Source: Nephrocerus scutellatus (Eukaryota; Arthropoda; Insecta; Diptera; Pipunculidae). Taken from it: a stretch of DNA of 64,000 nucleotides. Below the pieces are notes generated by a model. The model ran no database searches. It was not told the DNA's origin and saw only the letters and a list, made by a program, of their open reading frames with translations. The DNA is taken from positions 33,467,462 to 33,531,461 of the forward strand of contig OX352763.1 of NCBI GenBank assembly GCA_947095585.1. Reading direction: 5' to 3'. The position numbers and the translations under genes are program-made. Below, piece after piece: positions 10,601 through 20,854 of this stretch. Position 1 is the first letter of the stretch, and the number at the start of each line of letters is the position of its first letter.

Positions 10601-11385
10601 TTTTCCATCGAATACACACATGTGTACAAAATTTAAAGAAAATTGGGTAAAATTTGTAAAATATTTGTATAGGAGCCCCCCCGACCCCGCGGCCCGAGGG
10701 GCCTCAAATTTTAATAGAAAGTGTTGTCATGGGAGATATACATGTGTGCCAAATTTCAATAAAATCGGGCTGTAGGAAGTGGGTTAAAAATTGATCGCAA
10801 AATTCCATGACACACAAATCCACCTCAGGGACCTCAGGGCCTCACTCCAAAAACTTTACAAAAAATTTTGTCCATCGTAGATACAAAAATTTAAAAAAAT
10901 CGGGTTAAGTTTTTTAAAAAATTTGTTGGTGCCCCATGACCCTCCAAACCCTGTCTCCAAAATGTTTGCAAAAAGTGTTGCCCATCGTATAAAAAATTTA
11001 AAGAAAATCGGATTAGTTTTTTTTTTAATTTTGTGGCTTAACGACCCCGGGACCCAGGGTCTCCAAATCTTTTACAAAAAGTGTTATCTATCGGAGATAC
11101 ACTTGTGTATTAAATTTGAAGAAAATCGGGTTAATTTTTAAAAAAAAAATATGGGGCCCCACGAACCCGGGCCCGGGGTCTCCAGTTTTTTTACAAAAAG
11201 TGTTGTCTATCGGAGATACACTTGTGTATAAATTTGAAGAAAATCGGGATAATTTTTTTAAAAAAAGTTATGGGGCCCCACGAACCCGGGCCCGGGGTCT
11301 CCAAAATTTTTACAAAAAGTGTTGTATATCAGAGATACACATGTGTATAAAATTTGAAGAAAATCGAGATAAGAGTCTTGTTTTG
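10597..11385 (+). repeat. Minisatellite array B, ~119-120-bp unit
   Basis: Six or so units are visible. Successive starts of the ACGAACCCGGG block at 11041, 11161 and 11280 give a period of 119-120 bp in the best part. Each unit has GTGTTGTCTATCGGAGATAC, then TTTGAAGAAAATCGGG, an A/T homopolymer, and a GC block with the palindrome CCGGGCCCGG. The first units, 10597-10820, are more diverged and include the tail phrase AAAAATTGATCGCAAAATTC. The array separates two pieces of an RTE-like element. Confidence 0.8.
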
Positions 11386-11399
11386 GATCGATAGTGTCG

Positions 11400-12345
11400 A
11401 TTTCCTACCACTCCACTTTTCTTTTCTTGACGTGTTCATTCCATCGAAGTCTCTCATCTAAGGTCATGTCTTAGTACTCGTATTTCGCAGAATTTAAGTT
11501 CAGGATTTGTAAGCCGGAAAATGTGATTGCTTGCTGCCATCTCTATGACTCGTTGTCCATTGTCATTAGTGTGTTCGTGTAAGCTATGGATGCCAATGTA
11601 CTGCATGCATATTGGCTCCCTACCTATTTTAGCATTCATATCCCCCAGAATGATTTTTACATCATACTGATGGAGTTCCCGTTCGACTGATTCAAAGAAT
11701 TCTTCTTTTTCATCATCTGGGGAATCCTCCGTAGGTGCGTGAACGTTTATGAGGCTTATGTGTTTAAATTTGCCCCACACGCGAAGGCTGCATAGCCGTT
11801 CATTTACTGCATTAAAGCCGATAACGGTGGGTTTCATTCTTTTGCTGACTAGAAACCCCACCCCGAGCACATGATGTCTTGCATGACAGCTGTAATATAT
11901 GTCATATTCTGATTTTTGTAAGACACCATTCCCTGTCCACCGCATCTCCTGGATTGCTGTTATGTCAGCCTTGTATTTAGACAGGGTATCGGCCAGCTGC
12001 TGTGCAGCTCGAGTTCTATACAGTGAGCGTACGTTCCATGATAAATTCTTAAATCGTTTAGCCGTTTTCATTGCCGTGGTCGTCGTCGTTCATCAGTGTA
12101 TCCGAGGCTGATTTTGGGTTCCGTAATATGGTTTTTTACGGGCGATATTAGCCTCGCGCCAACCTTACTTTGAAGGGACTAGCCCGATCATTTCGCTTTT
12201 CCTGTACTGGAGGAAAATTACCAGCGGCCACCACGTAGATGTTTGATCGCACTTCCACCAGTCAGAGATAGTTGCGGCCACCTGCAATTCTAGAGCATTC
12301 TGTGTTATTCACCCTATTTCTGCTGATGGCTGACCACCATCTTGC
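11400..12345 (-). pseudogene. RTE-like endonuclease domain (EEP family) and 5' flank
   Basis: A minus-strand frame of 205 codons (11454-12071) encodes an apurinic-type endonuclease of the exonuclease-endonuclease-phosphatase superfamily, which nicks target DNA for target-primed reverse transcription. Visible motifs in order are LSWNVRSLY, AIQEMRWTG, LGVGFLVSKRM, LINVHAPTEDS, ILGDMNAKIGRE and a late HTNDNGQRVIEMA region. The active-site E of QEMRWTG and D of GDMNAKIG are present. The final SDHYLV-type block is missing because the element is cut near 11400. The 5' leader (12080-12340) repeats at 28.69-28.93 and 13.86-14.0 kb. Confidence 0.85.
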
Positions 12346-12479
12346 AATTTTAATGTAGATTATTCCTCAGCGACACAGCGATACTTGCGCATGGGAAACT
12401 CTAGATTATTCTTCAGTTTTCAGCAAAAGATGCTAACGTGCAAGGATATGGGAGTGGTAAGTCATACATGAAGAGGATA

Positions 12480-13075
12480 TATATGTAAAACCGGACCCAG
12501 AACACCTGCCTGGATTTCTTTTAATTGCGAATAGGCGTCTTCTTGTTTAATACGAAAATAGCGGTCTAAAAGGTATGATTTTAATATATCCGCGTACTGT
12601 TTAGGGAGAACCATGTTTAGTTTATGAACAAGTCATTTATGCCAAACTTTGTCAAACGCTTGTGCAACATCCTGCAGAGCAAACCATTTTGTCCTCCAAT
12701 GTTTATTCTATTACGTCGGTTATCCGATGTACTTGGTCAGGTGTTGAATGTTTCTACCTAAATTCAAATTGGTGAGATGGTATCAGGTTTCTATATTCAA
12801 TAATAGGCTTTAATCTTTTAAGGAGTAATTTTTCTAATAGTTTTGACACAACATGTACGATGACACCTCGTTAGGGTTTTTACCTGTTTTTTGAATCATA
12901 ATTACTTCTGCCACTTTCCAGTAGCAGGGAACATGTTTAAGACGAATGCACGCAAGAGTTAAATAATCTTCTTAATTTTTCCCCAACACTTTTATTGGCA
13001 GTTGTTTTAAAACTTCAGCCGAAATAAGGACATAGCCGGGTGTGTTTTCAGTTTTAAGTTTTTTATGAATTTCTT
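12480..13075 (-). pseudogene. Jockey-clade LINE, RT fingers/palm fragment
   Basis: Several minus-strand frames join into a recognisable RT. KVAEVIMIQKTGKNPNEVSSY is followed by a region matching LLKRLKPII-type sequence, then KWFALQDVAQAFDKVWHKWLVHKLN around 12600-12700, then ILKSYLLDRYFRIKQEDAYSQLKEIQAGV and VLGPVL. The first catalytic aspartate sits in QDVAQAFDKVWH. Multiple stops and frameshifts break it, and the YADD region is not present. The clade call comes from the D-V-A-Q-A-F-D-K-V-W-H phrase, characteristic of jockey. Confidence 0.75.
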
Positions 13076-13079
13076 TTTC

Positions 13080-13560
13080 TTAAGTTACACTTATTGTAAC
13101 AATCGGAATAGTGACGTTATCTTTATTAACTTCTTGCCAGGTTTCCTCATAATGATTTTCATTCGGTTAAAATATATTTTGCAAAGTTATCATATAAAGA
13201 ATATTCGAGCAAGTGTACATTTTTTGCCCGGTATAAGTGTCGATTCTATAGTTTTCTGGGTAGGTCAGTGGGCTGGTTGCGTTATTGGCGGGTGTTAAGT
13301 GGGCCGGAGGTCAGTGGGTTGGGGTAGCCGGGAAACACCGGTTACTTCCCCTAGTCTTATATGGAATTATTTCTCTCGCCATTTTTACAGAGTCTCTGAT
13401 CACTGTCTCTAACGCAGACCTTGTCGGAGCGTGTTATAGATATGAAATGGGTTTGATAGGAATCCGGATATGTTTACTTGGCTTATAATCTTGGTCATTG
13501 TCTTCACAGATATAGTCGTGTCAGTTTATTTTGGATGCCTAATTCTCTCTTGGCATTATA
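13080..13560. other. Unassigned stretch with a G-rich segment
   Basis: A GGTCAGTGGG-type phrase is repeated at about 13263 and 13310 in a short G-rich segment. No gene or known repeat is recognised. Confidence 0.35.
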
Positions 13561-14005
13561 ATGATCTAGTGCGGTTATGTTTTCATAGTCGGCCTTAAAG
13601 TCTATGAACAGATGCATTTTGGAACACTGGATATTTTTCCATTGCCATTTTGTTGGTCGCGAGGCCCCATCAGAAGATACCCACGTGGCTTTGTGGATAT
13701 TTTAACGCTCAAGCCTATTACTCGCAACGACCAAATTACTGCTTGCTGCCATCTCTATGACTCGTTGTCCATTATAGAGTTCTCGTGTAAACTATGGATG
13801 CCAATGTAGTGCCTGGTTACTGGCATACTGAGAACAGGCATGAAGTTTCCGTTCAGCTGTTTCAAAGAGCATTCAGCCTTCCTCGTATTGGAGCAAAATT
13901 ACTGGCGACCACCACATGGAGGTTTGATCGCACTCAGAGATAGTTACGGCCACGTGTTATTCGGATGAATCTTACGTGTTATTATCCGTATTCTGCTGAC
14001 ACCTG
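13560..14005 (-). pseudogene. Shuffled RTE-like fragments
   Basis: Three pieces of one family lie close together on the minus strand. The first is an RT piece around 13571-13625, like the sequence at 27.24-27.30 kb. The second is an endonuclease piece (13740-13860) matching 11520-11700 in phrases such as TGCTGCCATCTCTATGACTC. The third is a 5' leader piece (13860-14000) matching 12195-12330. The order is collinear with an RTE element that has lost most of its interior. Confidence 0.6.
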
Positions 14006-15225
14006 AGCGCCAGATTTTTTTTAAGGCTCTTCAATGTCCGCGAAGAGAGGTGAGAATTAAGTTCCCTTTTTAATGCCACTATTTAGCGCATGCAATTGGC
14101 TTGATGTTTGGGTGTTTCTTGTCTGTGTCTTGCCGCGTTGCAAAATCTGCAGAGTTCCATTAGGCATTTGTCTATATTTTTCTAGTAATCATTGAATGGA
14201 TCATGACCTGTAGGTACTGTATTCAACTGTACTGTACTATTGAAATGAATTTTAAATCAAAAAGGGGATCAGGTATCCAATTATTTTTCGCACAGTTTTT
14301 TAATAACCCAAATCCTGACTTAAAATTCCGCAGACAATGCCAAATACATACTTAGATTTAGTCTGAAAAGGTTTGTGCCACCTGAAAATTGTGCTTTAAT
14401 TAAAAGTTGCTCTCCTTAAGCTTGCTGTTACTTATAAAACGTTTCAGTTGCTGTCTCTCTAAATTTAACACAAACATTTATTGCATAATTCTTTTCTATT
14501 TAACTACCGAGACACCCTCAAAAAAGAACAGAAAACTTCTCCAATGGGCGTACAACAAAACAAAATATCCCAAAATTTAAAATATCAGTCAATGCATTTG
14601 TTCGTTCGGATACGGGAGCAGTTCCTTTAAATGTCATAGTAGCTTTAAGAACAGAGCCATTCTTCTCCTGCCTTATAGGCTTCCAAAGAATTCAGCAATT
14701 CAGAGTGATTGGAGATCAAAAAAAATATCGCATTATATTATCGATTGCAAACACACCAATGGCCTGCTAACTCAGTTTAGCTTCAGTGGTTTATTTGAAG
14801 ATATAGACAAGGAATTATTGATGTGGTTACATATGCTAGATTAGCTGGGAAAATAGAGAATAATGAGATATCATTCGCGCCAATTATTGTGTCTTCCACT
14901 TGCCGTCTTATTATTCCAGAGAGTAGCTAGTTATCTACACTGGAATTATATAATTTATTTTGTGCAATTAATGAATATCTACATCACTCATATTGATTGT
15001 CAATTGGACGGACAGTCTATAATATTTTAGCTTCATAGTACTTGTGCGAATGAAAGTGAATTCAGTCAATGACGGCATAACTCCCATTGTTATTGCCTGG
15101 GTTTCCTGCATTTGGAATGTAAGAAAACATATATGTGAAAATAATTCAGCAGCGCAAAATTCTGTGCACCAGCAATTTGAGAAGCTTCTCAGGACAGTTA
15201 TTACTATCGGAATTTTTTGAGATGT
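14005..15225. other. Intergenic, no gene
   Basis: AT-rich sequence with short frames only. The region at 14.0-14.2 kb may be further decayed LINE sequence, but no motif proves it. Confidence 0.35.
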
Positions 15226-15254
15226 GTTGAATAGTGCACAAGTTTTTGTGTATT

Positions 15255-15315
15255 TTTTCTGGGATTCGAATTTCGAAGTAGTCCAACGCACTAACCACTA
15301 GAGCCACAGGGCCCA
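15255..15315 (-). repeat. tRNA-derived SINE-like head 3
   Basis: On the minus strand, from 15314 down, the sequence has GGGCCCTGTGGCTCTAGTGG followed by TTAGTGCG (A-box-like), and then AAATTCGAATCCC (B-box-like). This closely mimics a tRNA D-arm and T-arm, but the middle is too short and no acceptor stem closes it. It is SINE-like rather than a functional tRNA gene. Confidence 0.5.
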
Positions 15316-15319
15316 CGAA

Positions 15320-16330
15320 AATTTAAATACCAGAGAAATAGATGAAAGATTCGGAAAAAGCTCTTGCTTTCCAACCAATTAGAATTTACCAACCGACGAT
15401 TCATATTTCATAGTTTCAAATAAAATGCTTCTCCAAGTTTATGCCCAACTTTTTTTGAGTTTTTCCATTTTCCAGATTCCAGTTTTCTAGATTTCTTTAT
15501 CACACTTATAGTGTGATAGTCTTTTGCAACTTGCTGTAATAATTACTTTGGCAAAATATTAACATTACTCACAACACCATCCCGAAAGTTATTGCCTTAT
15601 TGCACCATTTATCGATTATGAGAAGAAAAAAAAGTGAAAAACTTTAACTCAGTTGAGTGCATTTCTACTGCAGTGTCGCACGCATTGTTTTACTCCACAG
15701 AACGTATCATAATAATTAGTAAATGTTGTAATTGTGTTCAACAGACATTCCAGAAGTGCCACTGACTAACCTTTCTTTGTTTCCAGCCGTTGTGGTTGCT
15801 GTTGTTGTTGTTGTTGTCGTCTGCACTTGGGAAACCGCAGAAAAACTTAACGATCAACTTTTTTTGCTCTTTTGTAAGAATGTGAGAACATTACAGAAAA
15901 CTTGGAATTTACTCCTTATCGAGTACCAGTGCCAGCACTACTCAGCACAGCACTCGTCCAATACTCTCAGCATGCAAGCAACTACTCAATGTTAGAAACT
16001 ATGAAATGTGTTCTCCCTAATTGTAGGAATTCCAATCGAACAGGATTGCTTTGTACGAGTTGTACATATATACGAGTACGAGTATGTTTGTCTTTTGTCT
16101 TTGCCTTAAACCATAGTTAAGCAGTTCCCGGCAATTGCTCCAATGTACTGAACTTGACAGAGGAGATCATGTAGCTATTTACTATGATTATTGGTCTGCT
16201 CCCGTGTTGGTTTTTTTTTTAATTCTCTTCTCATTTATTTAATCCAAATTAAACAATAAATGCCATAGTATAGTAAGAAAATAAAGATACTTATGAGCCC
16301 TTTTATTATATAAATGACCTGATTGGTTAT
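15320..16330. other. Intergenic with a GTT microsatellite
   Basis: A GTT-type run lies at about 15798-15820. Frames here are short and without known motif. Confidence 0.4.
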
Positions 16331-16374
16331 ACGAGCTAAGTGCCCGGCGTTGCATGTTTGTAACATCGATACCA

Positions 16375-16875
16375 ACTACCTGCTGAACCCCTCCCCATAG
16401 AGGTGACTTGCCATCACTATTTATCTCAGCGACCGCGAATCGATCGACACTTAAATCAGTCCCACCCCTCTTCCATCTACCGCCCTTCCATTCATTCCAT
16501 ATTTTACCATCGCCATTCATCTGAGTTTCCTCAAAAACTATAAAATTGGCACTAATATCGGCTATTCCCTCTACACACATATCGACTTAAACCCCATAGA
16601 AGAGACTTATCATCACTATTCACCTCAGCGGTCCCGAAAACCCTATAGAAATATTGAACCGGCATTTATATCGGCCACTTCCCAACCACCAAAGAACAAC
16701 CTATTACCTAGATATGTTTTACCACCAACATCCTCCAGCATCGTTCAAGCCCCACTATTCATCACGGCGATACAGAAAACTATAGAATCGGCACTAATAT
16801 CGGCTACTCCTCCGGGACACCAATAACATCATCTCAACGACCCCACAAACTATGGAATCGACACACCCTGACCAA
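16375..16875. repeat. Degenerate direct repeats, CTATAGAAT...CTAATATCGGC motif
   Basis: The phrase CTATA(G/A)AATCGGCACTAAT and its close variants recur at about 16539, 16643, 16780 and 16851, each next to an ATCGGCTACTCC-like or ATCACTATTCA-like segment. Spacing is irregular, roughly 70-140 bp. The block lies directly upstream of an RTE-like RT fragment in plus orientation, so it could be the repetitive 5' UTR of that element, but continuity is not shown. Confidence 0.5.
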
Positions 16876-16889
16876 TGTTATAAACCAAG

Positions 16890-17360
16890 TAAAAATATCC
16901 GGATCACTATTAAGCCCATTCAACATCTATAACGGGCTCCGACAGGGGGATGGACTGGCCTGCGTCCTCTTCAATCTGGCGTTGGAGAAAGAAATCCGAG
17001 ACTTTGACGTAACGGCGAGAGGAACAATTCTCTATAAGTTGATTCAGATACTGGCTTACGCAGACGACATTGACATCTTTGGTAGAAACCCAAGAAGCAC
17101 AGGAAGCTTTCATCCAGATCAAGCAGGCGGTACGAAATCTGGGGCGGCACATAAATGAGAGCAAAACAAAGTACATGGTGGCCACGTCTGCGAGTAGAAG
17201 ATCCAACATTGGTCCCGCAAAGCTTACTTAAAGCCTACTATAGTCTTTCAAGACTTTTCAAATCCAGGAACTTAACCATAAAATCCAAGCTGCTGGTATA
17301 TAAGACAATGGTCATACCAGTACTTACATATGGATCCGAGACTTGGGTGATTTAAAAAAA
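16890..17360 (+). pseudogene. RTE-like RT with YADD, truncated at the C-terminal block
   Basis: The plus strand encodes FNIYNGLRQGDGLACVLFNLALEKEIRD, which holds the G-L-R-Q-G-D block, and then QILAYADDIDIFGRNPRS with the catalytic YADD. A frameshift follows. Past it come KAYYSLSRLFKSRNLTIKSKLLVYKTMVIPVLTYGSETW, and the copy ends abruptly near 17352 in an A-run. The end matches the family at 7465-7790. This is a plus-strand fragment of a nonfunctional element. Confidence 0.8.
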
Positions 17361-17379
17361 AAACAGTTTGTGTCTTTGT

Positions 17380-18757
17380 TTGTGATGATGTTCTGTTAGA
17401 ATGTCACTGCCAAAACTTGTGAAGCACTGAATTCCATCACAGTTTTAGAATCACGTTGTGCGTCAGGGACATAGCCAATTAGTATATAGGTAGGTAGGTA
17501 AAGTGGCGGTCCACTCCACGCTGTGCTTGCGTGGTCCTCAATTAGCGCTAGTATGCGCCATTTTGATGCCACAAAACTCGAGGGTTCTAGCATGGATAGG
17601 GACATGGTTTAAATCCAGCCTGTAGCGTTCAAGTCTATGATCCTGTAATCTGAGAGCTCTAAATGGTTTACCGAAAATGCGTTGTCTTGACCCTGCTAGG
17701 GCCGGACAACTGCAGAGGAAGTGTGTGAGAGTTTCTTTCTCATTTTCATCTTCCTAGTAGGAAATTGAACGCTGAACGAGGAGTTGAAGCTGAATTTAGG
17801 GATGCAGTAATCAGTAGATGATGGTATCATACCTCCAGGTACTGTCTGCAGTATATTGCAGTGCCCGTATTGTCTAGTAGCAAACCACCCAGATTCTCTG
17901 AGTCGTACTGCACTGCACGTCGCAACATACTTGATAAATATGTCAGGAGGTAGTAGGTTCAAGATGTTGTTAAGGGCCTCGGTCGGGCAAGACCGTAGAG
18001 CTCCTGTAATGCCTGCTGCTGCTGCTCGCTGTAACCTGCTGAGTTTGGTGGCGTTATACTTCTTCTTCATCGCTGGCCACCAAACCAGCGATCTATAGGT
18101 GACAATTGGCCGTACAACAGCTGTGTACAGCCAGAGAGCCATCTTTGGTTGAAGACCCCATTTCCTTCCGATGGTTTTGCTGCTAGCATAGAGGGTCACG
18201 CATGATTTCTTAGCCCTGTTCTCTATGTTAGCCTTCAGTTAAGCTTCCTATCTAAGATCACTCCGAGATATTTGGCGCTGGGGGTAAGGTTAAGACTTTT
18301 CCCGTTGAGTTTAGGAAGGATAAAGGCCAGTATTTTGGATTTTGTGGTGAACAAAACTATTTCGGTCTTCCCAGGGTTGACTCCAAGGCCACAGCTTATT
18401 GCCAAGGAGCTAACTTTATCCTGGGCCCTTTCTATGACTTCACTGATCACGGAAAGGTACTGGCCTGATACGAGTATCACCACGTCATCTACATACGCAA
18501 CTGCCTTTGTCCTATCATCTTCAAGTTTTAATAGTATGTCATTAATTACCATCAGCCATAGTAATGGAGAGATATCCCCTCCTTGGGGAGTGCCTCTGTC
18601 GACTCCTTTGGTAATATAACAGCTGCTAAGATTGGCATGTATAATCCTGCTGCCGAGCATGGATACAATCCATTGCGTAAGGAAGAATTCCACTCCTGGC
18701 CTGGTCAAAGCTTCCTTAATGGCCTCAATGTGGAGATTGTTGAAAGCCCCTTCTAAA
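17380..18757 (-). pseudogene. R1/LOA-like LINE, RT palm to C-terminal zinc knuckle
   Basis: From 18757 down: an EGAFNNLHIEAIKEAL block (RT motif A, whose first aspartate is lost at the MITE junction), a TKGVDRGTPQGGDISPLLW block, and KAVAYVDDVVILVSGQ with the catalytic YVDD. Next come GLGVNPGKTEIVLFTTKSK, AKYLGVILDRKLN, then WGLQPKMALWLYTAVVRPIVTY and LSRLQRAAAAGITGALRSCPTEAL. The region to about 17650 ends with a C-P-A-L-A-G type cysteine/histidine tail. There are frameshifts near 18220 and in the tail. The 5' end is cut by the MITE pair at 18758. Confidence 0.85.
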
Positions 18758-19062
18758 GGGTGTTTTTTTGGGAGGTTTGTTTTTCCGATAGATGTCGTTT
18801 TATTTTATGACAGTTGTTTTGACAGCTCAAAGTGGCATTTCTACTCAGTACTGTTTGGCAAATCATTATGAAAAAAAAAAAAAAAAAAAAAAAAAAAATG
18901 ACATTTGTGAAAAATAGTCGTGGTAGCCATATGCCAGAAATTGTGTTTAAATGTTAAATGCCAAAAAATTATCTACCAAATAAAAAAAAATTTTGGTCAT
19001 TTCATAATTTTATATGTGTTTTATTCAAAAAAAAAAATCGGCAACCTCTTAAAAAAACACGT
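18758..19062 (+). mobile_element. MITE copy 1 with GGGTGTTTTTTT termini
   Basis: The copy starts GGGTGTTTTTTTGGGAGG and ends with the complement of GTGTTTTTTTAAGAGG. It thus has imperfect terminal inverted repeats and no coding capacity. It contains a 28-nt A-run at 18871-18898. The ends and the interior phrase TTTGGCAAATCATTATG look like the flank of a Tc1/mariner-type transposon. The insertion cuts the R1/LOA-like LINE exactly at RT motif A. Confidence 0.65.
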
Positions 19063-19072
19063 TATATCTAAC

Positions 19073-19300
19073 GGGTGTTTTTTTAAGAGGTTGCCGATTT
19101 TTTTTTTGAATAAAACACATATAAAATTATGAAATGACCAAAATTTTTTTTTATTTGGTAGATAATTTTTTGGCATTTAACATTTAAACACAATTTCTGG
19201 CATATGGCTACCACGACTATTTTTCACAAATGTCATTTTTTTTTTTTTTTTTTTTTTTTTTTCATAATGATTTGCCAAACAATACTGAGTAGAAACATTT
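19073..19300 (-). mobile_element. MITE copy 2, inverted and truncated
   Basis: The copy starts GGGTGTTTTTTTAAGAGG and is the near-perfect reverse complement of 18838-19060, ending at about 19295. It faces copy 1 across a 14-nt spacer, making a large palindrome. The outer 80 bp found in copy 1 (18758-18837) are missing here. Confidence 0.65.
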
Positions 19301-19373
19301 GTTTATCTTTACAAGTGTATTTAGTTTAATTCAAACGATACATATACGATGAGAAGAAGAAGAGAACACAAGG

Positions 19374-19455
19374 AGAGAGAGAGAGAGAGAGAGAGACTCA
19401 AATGCATGCATTTCTCTGACTTTCAGCAAATTGACTGACTGACTGACTGACTGGC
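19374..19455. repeat. GA and GACT microsatellites
   Basis: A (GA) run of about 11 units spans 19374-19396, and a (GACT) run of about five units lies at 19433-19453. In flies such GA runs can bind GAGA factor. Their place just upstream of the GC-rich stretch at 19.56 kb is suggestive only. Confidence 0.8.
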
Positions 19456-19559
19456 CCCACTCATGTGATGCTGCTGTTTGCATTGCAGTAAGTACGAAAA
19501 CGGAAAACTCCAACATTGGCATACGATACTCCACCACCTGCCTGTCACCTTCTTTCCGT

Positions 19560-20850
19560 TCACCCACCCACAAAAACGTCTAAGCGTTGTACGCGCGCCT
19601 ATCGTGATCATGTTGATGATGGTGTGCGCCCGCGGTAACTCGGCTGAGGCGGTCGTTGCTATCGAACCGCTGCTGCCTCTGACAGTCCGATGGCACATTT
19701 CATTCAATCGTCGCTCCCCGACGCGATAGCTTTACGTTTACCGTCGTCGCCGCGTTACTTGCACCTTCGACACCGATGCGACGATGATGACGGTGATGGT
19801 CGTCACCATAGAGCGGCAATGATCAGTGCGAAATGTGCGCTTAGCTTAGCTTTGTTACATTACTCGTATAATGAGAAATTGAAAATTGAGTGACGATGGA
19901 CGGACGGACCCGCATGCCAGCGGAGCACATACATAACCCTGTGCCTGTCGCGAGCGCTGACCAACCGTCCGGCCATCACCGCCATCACCATCATCAACAT
20001 TAGCCAGCCAGCCAACTCTATCAAAACGGTGTTGCTGCGCCACTCATTTGCTTTTTAGCTTTAGCGAGCTGCTGCTTTGTGAAATCGAAACGATTTTCAC
20101 ATGGCAGTTCCAACCTGACGAATCGCCGCCGTCGCTTTTCAGTTCATCCAAGACTGTCGTCGTTTGTTCGCCGTGCGGCGTTGTCTCAGTGAAACGATCG
20201 TTTATAAAACGTCCGATTGATAGTGAAACTTTTTGTTGCTGCCATTTATAACGTCTGTGTGAACGGCAGTGTTTCGTGTATTCGGAGTGTGGGGTGTGCG
20301 TCGCCTAAACCACTAACTTACCAAACACCACCCACCACCCACCACCTTGTGCACCCTCAACAGACCAGCAATAACGAAAATACCTTCACAACTCTCAAAC
20401 TCACACACACAAAACACAAAACAGAAAAAGAAAATCAGAACGCAATTTGGTTTTGGACACATTTTTACGCCATTGACGAGCGGCCAGAGACGAGACTTCT
20501 CGCTTTGCTTTGCATGGCGATTCTCTTTTTTTATGAACACCGGTACCGCGCACCACATAAACATACGCGCAGCTTTGTCCTCGATATCGTGCGTCGTCGC
20601 CTCGATCGTTTGACGTTGTGTCAATTCATGCGCAGCGCATCTTTTTGTAAATTGTGTCTGGGACGCGTCTTTGGATTTGATCGGCCAAAAACAATCGACC
20701 TCGCCACTTTCGTAGGTGATGACGTCCTCGTCGTCGTCGTCGTCGAAGAAACAACGATGATCAATCAATACGAAGAAGTCATACAAGCACTTTACATGCA
20801 GCCGGACAGACTTGTAGTTACTTTTGCAATGTAATGTCGGAGTGATGTAT
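19560..20850 (+). promoter_or_regulatory. GC-rich candidate promoter and 5' UTR region
   Basis: This 1.3-kb block has far more C and G, CpG steps and CAT/CGT triplet runs than its surroundings, and it is free of recognisable transposon sequence. A TATAAAA sits at 20203-20209. The sequence after it is rich in CA and CACC and free of strong motifs, as in fly 5' UTRs. Long frames exist on both strands (205 codons plus, 180 codons minus), but neither resembles a known protein. It could be an alternative first exon of the gene whose signal-peptide exon lies at 36593, or of an unrelated gene. The strand and start site are not proven. Confidence 0.35.
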
Positions 20851-20854
20851 CGCA

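Noticed and set aside
10597..11385. Regular repeats considered as a CRISPR array
   Set aside because: The unit is contiguous and degenerate, with no unique spacers, and the DNA is clearly eukaryotic.
18838..19295. Palindrome considered as a microRNA precursor
   Set aside because: The arms are over 220 bp with long homopolymers, and the ends match MITE termini. A transposon origin explains it.
20217..20834. 205-codon plus-strand frame, with a 180-codon minus-strand frame over it
   Set aside because: Both strands are open, as expected from GC-rich composition. The protein has no recognisable domain and mixes low-complexity runs. It is better read as UTR or regulatory sequence.
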